Origin: Anas platyrhynchos
Lineage: Eukaryota; Chordata; Aves; Anseriformes; Anatidae
NCBI RefSeq assembly: GCF_047663525.1
Contig: NC_092612.1
Span: 5,985,501-6,049,500 of the forward strand
Direction of reading: 5' to 3'
DNA length: 64,000 nucleotides
Position numbers and translations under genes: made by a program. The notes under the pieces are model-generated. The model was not told the origin of the DNA. It did not search any database and was given only the letters and a program-made list of their open reading frames with translations. Below, piece by piece: positions 22,462-32,872 of this stretch (positions within the stretch are counted from its first letter, which is position 1; every line of letters begins with the position of its first letter).

Positions 22462-22662
22462 CTAAATTTTCCACAGACTTCTCCTTCTTGTGCTAGTAAA
22501 TAATCCAAAGCTAGGCAATTTTGATACAAAGCAGTTCTCATCATTTATAACTATTTCTATTACAGCTAATAACCTAATTATTCTATTAAGTATATATACT
22601 GGGGTCCTATAGTCCCACGATCTGTCTTCTGCCCACGTATCTGGATCATAATAGGCAAACAC
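22462..22662 (-). pseudogene. env: ERV1 env remnant, ectodomain piece
   Basis: The frame includes [16 protein letters not shown], which resembles the N-terminal helical segment of Env transmembrane subunits. The immunosuppressive-like and CX6CC regions that should follow are missing, so this is a deletion remnant. 22663-23060 shows no clear frame. Confidence 0.6.
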
Positions 22663-23064
22663 CTTCAGGGTTGATTCAGGCTTGTGTTACCGTTCGGCCT
22701 GTCAGGGTGATCCAGCTCCTGGAAAATTAATCACAATTTTATATAGGTTAAAAAAAAGGTTCTTATGTTATTTTCTCAGGACAACCTGACCTTAGTGTGG
22801 GAGAAGTCCAGTCGAGGCCCTCTCACTCGGCAGTCAATACCCATAGGGGTTGCCTCCCTCGGTAGACCATACACACCACAGTGGAGGGTCCTGCCCTGGT
22901 CTTGCCTTCTCCCTTTCCTCCCTTCAGGCTTGTCCCCTTTATTTGGCATCCTTAATTCATGCAGAGCCTGCAGAGCCTCGTTGCCAGAATATTAGTTCTT
23001 CCTTAGCTTGAGTTTCAGTTTCCCAGGAGCAGACTCAACCCTCCAAGTTTCAGTAGTTACTGGT

Positions 23065-23160
23065 CCTTTTATTCTGGATGCATGGGTCCCTTTCTGCGGT
23101 TCTCACAGCTGTTTCAGTAGTCAGTAAAACAAGGTACAGTCCCTCACACCGAGGGTTCAG
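23065..23160 (-). pseudogene. pol: ERV1 pol 3' end (integrase C-terminal tail)
   Basis: Minus-strand translation gives GLYLVLLTTETAVRT, followed by a degraded WIH...R-like end. This matches the C-terminal phrase of gammaretroviral integrase, and ERV2 in this window has the equivalent GPYQVLLTTRTAIKI. It lies immediately 3' (in viral sense) of the VLDLR fragment, so host sequence directly abuts pol. Confidence 0.75.
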
Positions 23161-23235
23161 TGATTCTTCCCTCCCGTGGCTGCTTGTTGAAACACTTTCT
23201 TTTTTATCTTCTGACAAGTTAAATAACAGTTATCT

Positions 23236-23615
23236 AATTTGCTTTGCCGTATGGCCCTTTCCAGGTTCCTGTAGCAGGATTCATCTGATAGCCTTTCAGG
23301 TTGATACAGATTTGACTACAGATACCAGGGTTTTGGCATTCATCACTATCTCCACAGTTTCCCAGCTGGACAGTCACATTCATTTTTGTTGCATTCCTTC
23401 AGGGGCTCATCACCCCAGTCCTTGCAGTCTCTCTGTTGGTTACACACTTTATTGATATCTATGCACACAAAGTCAGATTCAGTACACATCTTCTTCACAC
23501 AAGCACTCTCATCACTGCCATCTGAGCAGTCTTCACATTTTACTCTAGCACCGTCGGCAGCAGTGCACAGTCAGGCGAAGGCGAGCAGCAGGCAGAGCAC
23601 CCAGCACCCCGCACC
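23236..23615 (-). pseudogene. VLDLR: Host VLDLR fragment inside ERV1 (LDL-A and EGF modules)
   Basis: On the minus strand, a hydrophobic leader-like phrase (CWVLCLLLAFA, then TGA) precedes [10 protein letters not shown]. Next come [42 protein letters not shown] and CPAG. A frame change follows, then [20 protein letters not shown]. These are, in order, parts of the signal peptide, LDL-receptor class A repeats and two EGF modules of the very-low-density lipoprotein receptor. Several blocks are missing inside it, mostly between Cys or Gly codons: most class A repeats and parts of both EGF modules. There are no introns, and it lies in the same orientation as the provirus. A retroviral capture of spliced host mRNA explains this best; a processed pseudogene inserted in ERV1 is the alternative. 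Confidence 0.8.
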
Positions 23616-24722
23616 GTCACCTGTGTCACTTATACTACTCCTATTACCCATGCTGTTAGTGTCAGTGGCATCCTCCTTTTCTTTTTGCCACTGACCATTC
23701 ACCACAAATGGATGAGACACATGATTACTAGTTAGGAAAGAGAGTGGAACGTCTGCTATACGGCTGCAGGCAGTGCCAGCTGCAACCTTAGGTTTGTGAA
23801 AGAGCCTGCCGGTGGTCATTTGGCAGTGTAATCTGCGTCTCTGCACTCCTGCCCTGCAATAGAGCTAAGTCGTCATTAGCAATAGTTATAACACCGATCT
23901 GGGGACGAATAGTCTTTTTTGCATTGCAAGATAAACCTTATATAAAAAGAATGCTAGAGTGAAGCAGCACAGCCGCTGCTGCCGCTGCCTCCATGGTTAT
24001 GTCAGACAGGCTGCAGGGTCCTGATGTCCGCCCCTCTGCTCTGTGCCGACTCGCCACACGGTGAGGGTCAGCTACCGGTGTCCACTGACGCCTCTGGTCT
24101 CCCATAGCAACTCGATCTCGGATGTTCCGCAATTACTTCAATTTCCCCGCGTTTTGCAGCTTCTGTCAGGTCTATTCTGTGTCTCTCAGAGCCATCTGTG
24201 GCTCCGCAGCGTCTCTCAGGGCTCTCTCCGTCCAGCGGTAGTCCCTCCGTAGTGTCTCGGGTCTCCCAGCACTGCTCTGGTCTCGGCCTGTTCAGGTCTC
24301 AGCGAGTCCAGGTCTCGCCCTGTGCGGGCCTCATATGTTGCAGGAAGCATGTCATGTCATGCTCCTGCCTTTTTCTTGTCACAGTCAAAACATTTAAGAG
24401 CAAAAATAGGATACACAAGATACACCGGGCCCATATATTAGGCACCACCACTCAAAACTTGGATAAAACAGCACTTCTTTTCAGTCTGTCAAGCACTTCG
24501 TTCGTCTCTGCCCACTCCCCTTGCGGAGAGTACGGAACAACAGATCGGAACTCTGCACTCGCTTTGCAGCAACGCTGCGTCTCACTCACACAGCACAATC
24601 GCACATGGAGGCCTCCAGCACATCTCATTCATACCACAGGAATATAATTTAGAATGATAACCAACCAAACAAGTATTGTCTCTGACTGTGTTCTTCGTGA
24701 AGTGACTTGTAACACTTTGTTT
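23616..24722 (-). other. ERV1 internal region of unknown origin
   Basis: Part of this stretch (about 24090-24330) is built from repeated plus-strand ggtctc and gtctctcag words. No gag or pol motif could be read on either strand. Confidence 0.5.
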
Positions 24723-25295
24723 TGATTAAGGAGGTATTGGGGAGGCATTGGGGAGGCAAGGACAATCCCCAGACATGGACTGTATATCTCAAAACAAGAC
24801 ACTGGAACTCATGATAAGGAAGCGGCAGACGGACAGAGAAACAAATGTAAGGACTATAAATCTCAAAATTGGACATTGGAATTCATTATAAAGATACAAC
24901 AAACGGAAGAATTGGCAACAACCAGCTCTCGCAATTAAGAAACGTGCCAATTCAGCAGATTCCTGACCAAAGGTGAAAAGTACACTGTGAGGAAGACTCG
25001 GGGTCTTCCTCCCAAAGACCCCTGCCCACGTCCCAAAGACCCCTGCCCACAATTCTTGGGAGGCTCTACGCAGGTGCAAGGTGCCAAAAGGCTAATTAGC
25101 ATGAGAAGCGAGGGAAGGCGGGGATAGGTAATGCATATGTATAGGCGCTTGTAGAATATTGATAGATTGATTGTATAAATTCAAGACTGCTTTCCGCTTT
25201 GGGTATGCACGATAGGTGGAGAGATCCCCCGTGCATCCAGCGCTGCAATAAAGAATATACCACTTAAAGGAATTTCGGCTTCGATCTTTGAATCA
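24723..25295 (+). mobile_element. Solo LTR of the ERV2 family inserted in ERV1
   Basis: A 573-bp copy nearly identical to the ERV2 LTRs, from TGATTAAGGAGG to CTTTGAATCA. It is flanked by a perfect 4-bp target duplication GTTT (24719-24722 and 25296-25299). It includes the TTGTATAAATTC TATA box and the GCAATAAAG polyadenylation signal. It has the same internal 21-bp duplication as the ERV2 3' LTR. It is antisense to ERV1 and therefore inserted later. Confidence 0.95.
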
Positions 25296-25299
25296 GTTT

Positions 25300-26403
25300 C
25301 AAACCCTTACATTTACACAAATACTTTCAACACAAAATACATACATAAAAACACATACAATTATTAACACTCCAGTTAGTATCCCTCCAGCAGCCGAAAA
25401 CATACCGTTTGTCTGCAGTTTCAGGAGATCTCTGCTCCTGCGGTGAGCAGCTGAGAGTGGAGTCCCCTCCGAGCAAAAACACTCAGGGTGCACCTAGGGG
25501 CGTCCATGCTGCAGCCGATCCCGCAGCCGAGCAGAGTGTCTCCTGCCTGGCTCACCAAAATGACTCTCAGAAAGCTGACTCCACAATCAGTAGGATTGTA
25601 AAGTAGGTATGTTTACTCAGTGCTGTGCAGCACGGGGCGGGTAGTCCCCCCCAAAGTCGTGCAGGCCTAACGTTGCTTTAGTAAAAAGTTACATATACAT
25701 AAACATTCCTATACACACACATAACCTGTCCCTTTGTGAACACTCCTCCTTATCTTAGGCCCCTTGGTTAAAGTCTGAACCATGAGGTTGTTTTTGATCT
25801 GGTTCTCGGGGTCCGAGAGGCTCCTGTTATCTGGTGGTATAAGCGCAGCACAGGCACAAATGGAGCACATATTCATTCTTAATCAATTGCTCTCTAATTT
25901 CTAATTCCAATGTTTCAGCTTGCTCTTTTCTGGATCCACGGGTATTCTACTATTAATGTTCAAAGCCTGACAGACCCCGTCCTCCATGGATCAAAATACA
26001 GGGGGTCTTAAGGGTTCTTTTGGTCATTCTGTCATAAAATACTGGATCATTTTTAATTTACTCTTTAATTTTCTGGGGCCCCTATTGTTCCAATTTCTAA
26101 TCATTATTCATATTGGACTTTTTGGTCATATATCTGGTAATTTGCTCCCTTTCTGGTCCTTGGTCTTCGATTTTATCTGACCCATCCGGGAATTTTACTA
26201 GTGGCACAGCCCTTGGTTGCCCAGTGAGAGTGTCTTGCAGGGGGTTTAGGACCTATCACCCACCCACGTATCCCTCTTCTCACCAGTCCAGCCCCCCCGA
26301 CAGGAGATTAGAACCAGTGAGAAAACAAAAAGACCTCCACGCTGACTTTAGAAGTCTCAGTTACACTCTCACACACAAAAACTGGCAACCGTACCCTTAC
26401 CCA
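25300..26403 (-). other. ERV1 internal region, probably decayed leader and gag
   Basis: By position this should be leader and gag on the minus strand. Stops are frequent in all frames, and neither a major homology region nor a CCHC zinc knuckle could be found. Confidence 0.5.
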
Positions 26404-26605
26404 ACCGGACGGTATCTTACGAATCAGTCGTCTTCGTCCAGACTCCAATCGGACGGTATCCACCAGCGTCTCTGCTGTCTTCGTCTGGGATCGAACCAGA
26501 CGGTATCCAAACGACTGTCGTCTTCATCCGGTTCGATTCCGGGCACCGGAATCCAACCGAACGGTATCCAAACGACTCTGTCGTCTTCGTCCGAATCTTC
26601 GCGCG
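26404..26605 (-). repeat. Tandem repeats in the ERV1 leader
   Basis: Four imperfect units of 44-61 bp share acggtatc at 26409, 26453, 26500 and 26561, and gtcttcgtc/gtcttcatc downstream of each. They lie about 170-370 nt past the primer site, in the region where packaging signals lie in related viruses. Confidence 0.88.
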
Positions 26606-26776
26606 CAGAATTACGGGCAAAAAATAGCCGGCAACAAGGGAGCTCAAAAAAAATCAAATTCTTTGCTTACCTTTATTCAGGTTCAGGATGGCATTAGTCC
26701 CGATCTGACTCAAACAGGAGCCACCAAATGGTGGGGCACCTCTCCTAGATTAAATCAGAATTCAGGAACTATAACC

Positions 26777-26794
26777 ATCCCGGACGAGCCCCCA
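26777..26794 (-). promoter_or_regulatory. ERV1 primer binding site, tRNA-Pro type
   Basis: The minus strand reads TGGGGGCTCGTCCGGGAT, an exact 18-nt match to the complement of the tRNA-Pro 3' end used by murine leukaemia viruses. It starts three bases after the LTR. It fixes the provirus orientation. Confidence 0.95.
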
Positions 26795-26797
26795 AAT

Positions 26798-27661
26798 TGT
26801 TATAAATGGCTCAGGATTCAAATTAGGATTAAATAAAAAAATAGGATTTATTAAAAGAATATAAAGGAATAGAGGTAAGCAAACAGCGCTGGGTGCACCG
26901 GGAGTCTCTGCTCCACCAGGACGCACACCAGTTACATCAAGCAGCTGATTTTCATGCGCCTAGACTAATACATATTCATTACTACTTCTAAAAAAAAATA
27001 GATTATTATAATTAGCTTCCGGGGTCCAGTTCCTCCTACTGGAGCATGCGCATCAGTCTCCTCTGGGGGTCTCTAGGGGTCTTTCATGCTGAAGGCTTGT
27101 AGTCTTCCTCTCACCCTTTGTACTTACTCGGCACTATTCCAAGTTTATGGAACACTCTCTGTACACTCTCCACAGGTCTTGTCTCCCAACCGTCCTTCAG
27201 CTTCTTTTCTCTTCCTCTTAATCTCTTGGCCCCCCTGGCCAGATACCAAGGATCTCATAACAGTCACCAGCAGTCACCAGTTATTATCAGTTGTTCTGAA
27301 ACTCCCAAACAGGTTGACGACTCACGAGCAATTAAAACATTCTTTCCCAGCTATTTACAGTCATCTACATAACATCTATAGCAGTGTTAAATCAATCTCG
27401 AAGAAGACAGAAAAAAAACCCGTAACTGTTAGAACTAGAAGTCAGGAATAACAAAAGCAAACAGGTTCACAAATTTAAGGAGTGTTTTCTGAAGACGTGA
27501 TAAATTGACTAGAATGAGGGGGAGACTGGGACACACTCATCTGTGGTTCAAGAACTAAATTGCCAGTGCAGGGCCCAGAGGCAGACAGGATTCAAACAGA
27601 ATTATTCTTTATGGACACGAATTTATGGACACGAATTGGAGTTCTTAAAACATTCCTCACA
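26798..27661 (-). repeat. ERV1 5' LTR
   Basis: Homologous to the 3' LTR but visibly diverged, with several substitutions, a duplicated cagtcaccag and a short deletion. The TATA-like element is altered to GCATGAAAATC (around 26951-26957). Confidence 0.92.
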
Positions 27662-28734
27662 TCAAGAACTATGCTTTCTCTTGACTAAATGGTATTTACA
27701 TGTAGTACAGTGGAAGATCAAGGAAAACCTGTAAAAGGATTTCCCCAGTGAGAAGCAAGATTTCAGAAACAGGATGTGTACAGAAAATCCACAATAACAT
27801 CGAGGCAAATACAGTAATGAACTACTACAAAACCAAGGATAAAAAAATTAAAGAATATTTCAAGGTTCATTTCTTAAGATTTATGGCACCACCTGTGAGG
27901 TTGTCTTTTAATTAAACAAATTAAAAAATCTGGATTTCTGAGTACACTTTTAGTTTATTTCCGATGAAAAATATGATTTAAATTAGAGTATTTTACAGGA
28001 AGTTTTTTTTTTTTTTCCCCCAGAGTTCAATTTTGTTCCTAAGAAAAATCAAACAAAACCCTCAGTTTTGTAAATAACTAACTCTAATGTAAGCAACAGT
28101 TTAGTGTAAATACCTGCTTTTATAAATGAAACAATCCCATTAAATAATGCACATCAACGGAACTCAGCAGCATTCTACCACTGACATGCTGAAGGTCTTT
28201 GTTATAATAAATTAGTAACCAGTAAGCAACAGAAACCTATTCTGTAAAGGTTAACATTCCCCCAAAGTCTTAAATGGCTCAAGACTTTAAACCGTGTGTT
28301 GTTTTTTTGTTTGTTTTGTTTGTTTGTTTTGATAGAGATGAAAATTGACAAAACTGAAATTTAAGTCACATACAAAACAATTTTCAGAGGACATTTTTAC
28401 CAAGTAACTCAGTAAAACCGAAGGTCGGGGGAAGAAAAGAAGGGTTTTCTTCTAAGCATTCTCGTCATCTAAATAAATGAGGAATATATGTTCTTTAGGC
28501 TAGTTATTTTTTAGTTCATATTCTGAACTACACAGATATATAGGCAAATTGAGAGATTCATCTTACATATCTGTGACAAACATTTTAAACATAATTGCTA
28601 ACAATGAAAGTCCAGCATTATTTGTATTGGAGCAAATGAACGTCAAAACAGAGATGCGCTTTTAAAAAAAGAGAAAGGTCCCCAAGTTCAGTGATCTAAT
28701 GGCAATTAACAGAAAAACGGTAGTAAAGGATTAC
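27662..28734 (-). other. CCDC138 3' intron or flank, expected last exon absent
   Basis: The next CCDC138 exon (C-terminal NKK...PEHAF...LNSTLFNLG-type region of the family) should lie here or further left, but none is visible before ERV1. AT-rich DNA, a T run (28005-28018) and a GTTT-rich stretch (28300-28332). Confidence 0.55.
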
Positions 28735-28873
28735 TTTATTTCAGAGACTTTCTGTAATATAAAACAAATCCTTTCCAAAATCGAAATGTCTAGCTCGCGA
28801 TTCTGAAGCAATGCAGCCAAAGTATGGAAAAAGCGTTCATTACTGCAGTCTTCCAGGAAAATCTTTAAGTAAA
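28735..28873 (-). CDS. CCDC138: CCDC138 exon (IFLEDCSNERFFHTLAALLQ)
   Basis: Acceptor CTTTTACAG, donor AAATAAA/GTAATC, 139 nt, phase 1 in and phase 2 out. It encodes YLKIFLEDCSNERFF, then NRELDISILERICFILQKV. It is the 3'-most CCDC138 exon found. Unspliced, the frame meets TAA right after the donor. Confidence 0.9.
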
Positions 28874-31800
28874 CTGTAAAAGAAAATAGTTAAAAAGTTT
28901 AATCACAGCACTTGGCTCATGGAAAACTAAATCATTGATTTATAGCTTTTGAGGGTTTTATATGCGCCTCATGCTGTGCAACCATGAGAACAATGTACTA
29001 ACTGGGTATATTCTAGGCATGTGATGCAAAAATCAGGTAAAACCGCGAACAAAACTCACCCAAGTTCCTAAGAATTCTGATATTACCAGCACTTGTGGTA
29101 TTAAAACAAGGCCTATTCCCTTGAGAACAAAGGAAAACAGGACACTGAGCAATTTTAAACTCAGATAAAAAAATCTCATCTTCAACATGTTTATTCAATG
29201 CTCCTTTTCTTATGATGACATGAGGAGAACACTAAGCTATGCTAAAAAAACTGACAAGGAAATATTTTAAGCTGCTGCAAAATGACGTACGGAAATAGTA
29301 CATGTAGACACTGATGACTAGACAGCTTTTCATTATCAAAACTGTCACCGTACCGTTTCAAGACAGGCAGAATCGTAATTGAGAGGTCAGAGTTGGATAA
29401 GAACACCTGAATATCAAAACAATTCCTGTAAAATGCTGGATAATTTTTAAACATGGCCATATAGTATAATCTTTTCTATTTATCCTGCTCCCCAAAACTT
29501 AGTCAATTCAGAATAAAGTAAAATCTGTTCCCTTGTGTTATTTCACTCTTGATTCTAATAGTACAGACTGATTTAGAGCAACACCATAAAGAACATAAGT
29601 ACCGATTTAATAGGTCACAGAACTGAACACATTTGTTAGGAATCCAACAAAACAAGTCACTATTCACTGCACTCTGCCCTTAGCGTATAAACACACTTGG
29701 TATGCCCCAGGATATAGTTACTTCGAATATGCCATTAAATTAATAGTTATTGTAATATTATTCTACTTTTACTGTAGAAGAAGGAGGTCCTACAATTTAT
29801 TCCTATAAATATCCTTAAATATCTAAAAATGCCTTAAATTCCTTTTTGTAGGTGTAAACAAATACCATATTCTGCTTACTTGGGCATTTCTTTGCTGGCT
29901 TGTTCTTACTGGTCTCAATAATACTGTATTATTTTATTATTAAAAATACCGGTCTTAAGGTATCTTAAAAAAACTTTATTAATATATATACACACACATA
30001 TACATACAGATACACTGTAAAATGTTTTAACTGTGAGGTTTATAAAACAATATAAAAAATACGCTGAGGGAATTTTACCATAAAGCAGAAGAGCCAAAGT
30101 GGAAATAATACCTCAAGTTTCACAAAGTTCAATCACATGAAAGCAAACTGATAAAGACATGCATTTAAAGAGATTTTTCCTACATTGTTTATCTATTCAT
30201 TTTATATATTCATTTCAAATAAGCTTTTGCAGAATAGATTTTAAATCATCACAAATGTACAAAATAAGCATATAATTTAAATGCCTGTCTATCTGATGAA
30301 CTAGAAGAATAAAAACTGTGTATTTTTACATATTTTTCTGCATCATCTCTGCACAGATTTTGTTTTTATTAACTACTGTAGAAAAACTAACTTGGAATCT
30401 ATCCGGTCAGGATTTGACACAATTTTAAATAATCTGCAAAAGCCTCCCATAGGAGCCATAAAAAATTGCAGCATTTGGTAGTTACATTAACTTAACTTCA
30501 TTGGTAGACTGTAATGAACAATGAGCAATTTATCACTGTTGACAGAACTCATCTGAAATTTACCCTCAAAGTGATCAGTCACTCACAGCATCAAGTCTCA
30601 CCAGCTATTGTCATTCAGAAATTTCTGTTTTATAGCTAAAGCTCTGTCACCTCAGAAAATGAAGACTGTCAGGAACACCAGCTTGAAGTTCATGTTTTAA
30701 CAAATTAACCATTACGGTTTTGCCTCGTTTCTAATTGCATGTGGATCTGCCAGGAGAGCGGACCAACCCAACAGAGTGATGGAGAGTTAGCTCGTGGAAA
30801 AGTTACATAAGGACCACAGAAAAAGAACCAGTAACTACACTGAACAGCTTGCTGATGAGCTGCTGTCTCTTACACAGTCACTGGCAAGATTGGAACCATT
30901 TGCTGAGTTTAACTGATTCTCGTCGTCAACAGCTGGGCCTGGTAAGAGCCAGTGGTTATAGCACAACGGAGGGCAGGCGAGGTAACAGTCAGTGCAAGGC
31001 CCCTCGAGTGTGGATGCCTTCGTGGGTGACCCCGAGTTAAGAGAGCCCAAGGACAGGTCCAGCCCATCACCCAGTACATGTTGACCTCAGGATGGTATCA
31101 ATTGTTCTTCAGCTTCCTAGATGTGCAAGACCTTCACGCAGCTATGACACAGGATGTACGGGAGGCCACCATCATTCTTAAATGACCATCACAAACATAC
31201 ACACACAAAAAAAAGCAATAAAAAAGGTTAAAAACAGAACAGGATTCCTTATGTCACAGAAGTAAGTTGGACTGAACAGAAGTTTACAAAGATCAGAAAA
31301 GACCAGAACAAAAACCTACACCTTGGAAGCCAGGAACTACCTTTATAACAAGACAGATTGACAGGATTCTGGATGTGAAACACCTGAACCAAACAGGGAT
31401 GTGGTACATGAAAAGCTGCGTGCCAGTAAAGATGAACAGCAATAAGACTATTAATTCTAATTTGTCATTAAGATACTACGTATAGATAGGAAACAGATGG
31501 TACCAATACCTGAACGGTTACATTTGACATGCAACAAGGTTACAAGCAACATGGCAAAATGTGAACTTGTCACAATTTATCTCCATTATTCTTCCAAATC
31601 TAGGCATCCAGCAGATCGAAATGACTACTACTAGATAACAGAACATGTACTGTTAGTGGAATTTTTCTTCAAAGTAATGTCAGATACCATCAACCCTGCT
31701 TAGGTTTTTCTTTCCCAGTTACTATACCGATCAAAATTATGATGATTAGAAATACTTTAGTGTAAAAAAAATAAATAGATAAACTAACCACACGGTCTTA

Positions 31801-32689
31801 AAAAGGATGAAAACAACATCAGGTAAATCTTTCTGCCACTTATCTCACTACAAAATGCCTTCTAACTCAACGTTGTTCCATCCCAAGTCAAACACGCTTT
31901 CTGTTTTTGCCCCTATAGTACATGGTAACAAAATACCCCAAGCCAACAATATACATTTCACAAATAGCAGCAGTCCCTTCTCCTTCCCTTTTCTGTTCCA
32001 AAAAACAATGAATACTTTTTATTTTAAGAAAATTAACAAGGATTGTTCCACATGACACTGGAATGGCTCACTACTTGTGTGTTCATCCAGATTGTTATCA
32101 ACTGATTCTTTGCCTGTGTCACCTGGAAAACCACTGTGAAGGAGACTATTAACCCTTTTATAGGACCACACCACAGTACAACTCATTGAAACATAACCAT
32201 CCCTTACAGATGTGCCATTTCCAATTACTTTAAAGTGAAAAATGGCTAGGGGTGAGCTGTTCACATTAGGGGGGTAAAAAAAGATAAAAGTTTATTTATT
32301 TATTTATTTATTTTATCTCCACCTGCTAACAGGATTTCATGAAATGGCTGCCCTGGCACAGCCTTACTTCAAAAGAAAATTACTCATTGGCAAAACATCA
32401 GCAAGGTAAACCAGTGGAATAAACAGAAAAGCTAAACTAAACATCAAAAAAAATCACACCACTAAGAAAGCAACCAGGACAAGATGTAAAGCTTGGATGC
32501 TGACAGTGAGAAGAGACGGACAATTCAGAAACATACTTTATATCTCTAATGAATTTAAATGACACAAATGAATGCTAATGCTAGATCAGGTTATTTATAG
32601 AGAAGCAGCACGTTATTTTTGATTTGCTATTTATGCTTACCTCACCTACTTTCATCATAACTTTGTATGTATTTTTTTCAATTACTCAC
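28874..32689 (-). other. CCDC138 intron (3.8 kb)
   Basis: AT-rich. Contains a TATATACACACACATATACA microsatellite near 29981-30010 and a (TTTA)n tract at about 32288-32315. I found no interspersed repeat body and no supported gene; frames of 60-80 codons occur on both strands by chance. Confidence 0.6.
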
Positions 32690-32872
32690 TTTTATCGTTG
32701 TTCATGGCCATCTCAACTAATGCATTAAGTGCAATAAAAAGGAGACATTTTTTGGATATAGTTAAGTGGCTTAGTATGATAGGCACACATCGGTATTGCA
32801 AAAATAAGATCTTTCCTTCATCTGTCTTCAAGTCCACGCAAAGGGAATGAAATGCCTGAGTCAGGTAATCCA
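32690..32872 (-). CDS. CCDC138: CCDC138 exon (DYLTQAFHSLCVDLKTDEGK)
   Basis: Acceptor GTTATCTTTCAG, donor GATAAAA/GTGAGT, 183 nt. With one base from the previous exon it starts MDYLTQAF. It continues ILFLQYRCVPIILSHLTISK, one of the best-conserved parts of the family. Confidence 0.95.

Larger units (their letters stand above)
20843..27661 (-). mobile_element. ERV1: decayed gammaretrovirus-like provirus carrying a VLDLR fragment
   Basis: Direct repeats of 880 bp (20843-21722) and 864 bp (26798-27661) flank the element. On the minus strand each begins TGTGAGGAATG and ends TTATAACA. The repeat at 26798-27661 is the 5' LTR, because it borders an 18-nt match to the tRNA-Pro primer site used by murine leukaemia-type viruses. 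Internally, on the minus strand, there is a leader with tandem repeats, a long unassigned stretch, a host VLDLR fragment, the C-terminal end of pol, pieces of env and a polypurine tract. No long viral frame survives. The flanks show no matching 4-bp target duplication (atat on the left, tcaa on the right). A solo LTR of the ERV2 family interrupts the element at 24723-25295. Confidence 0.92.

Noticed and set aside
26417-26697. Overlapping frames of 76-194 codons in the ERV1 leader
   Set aside because: They arise from the ACGGTATC tandem repeats and are open on both strands.
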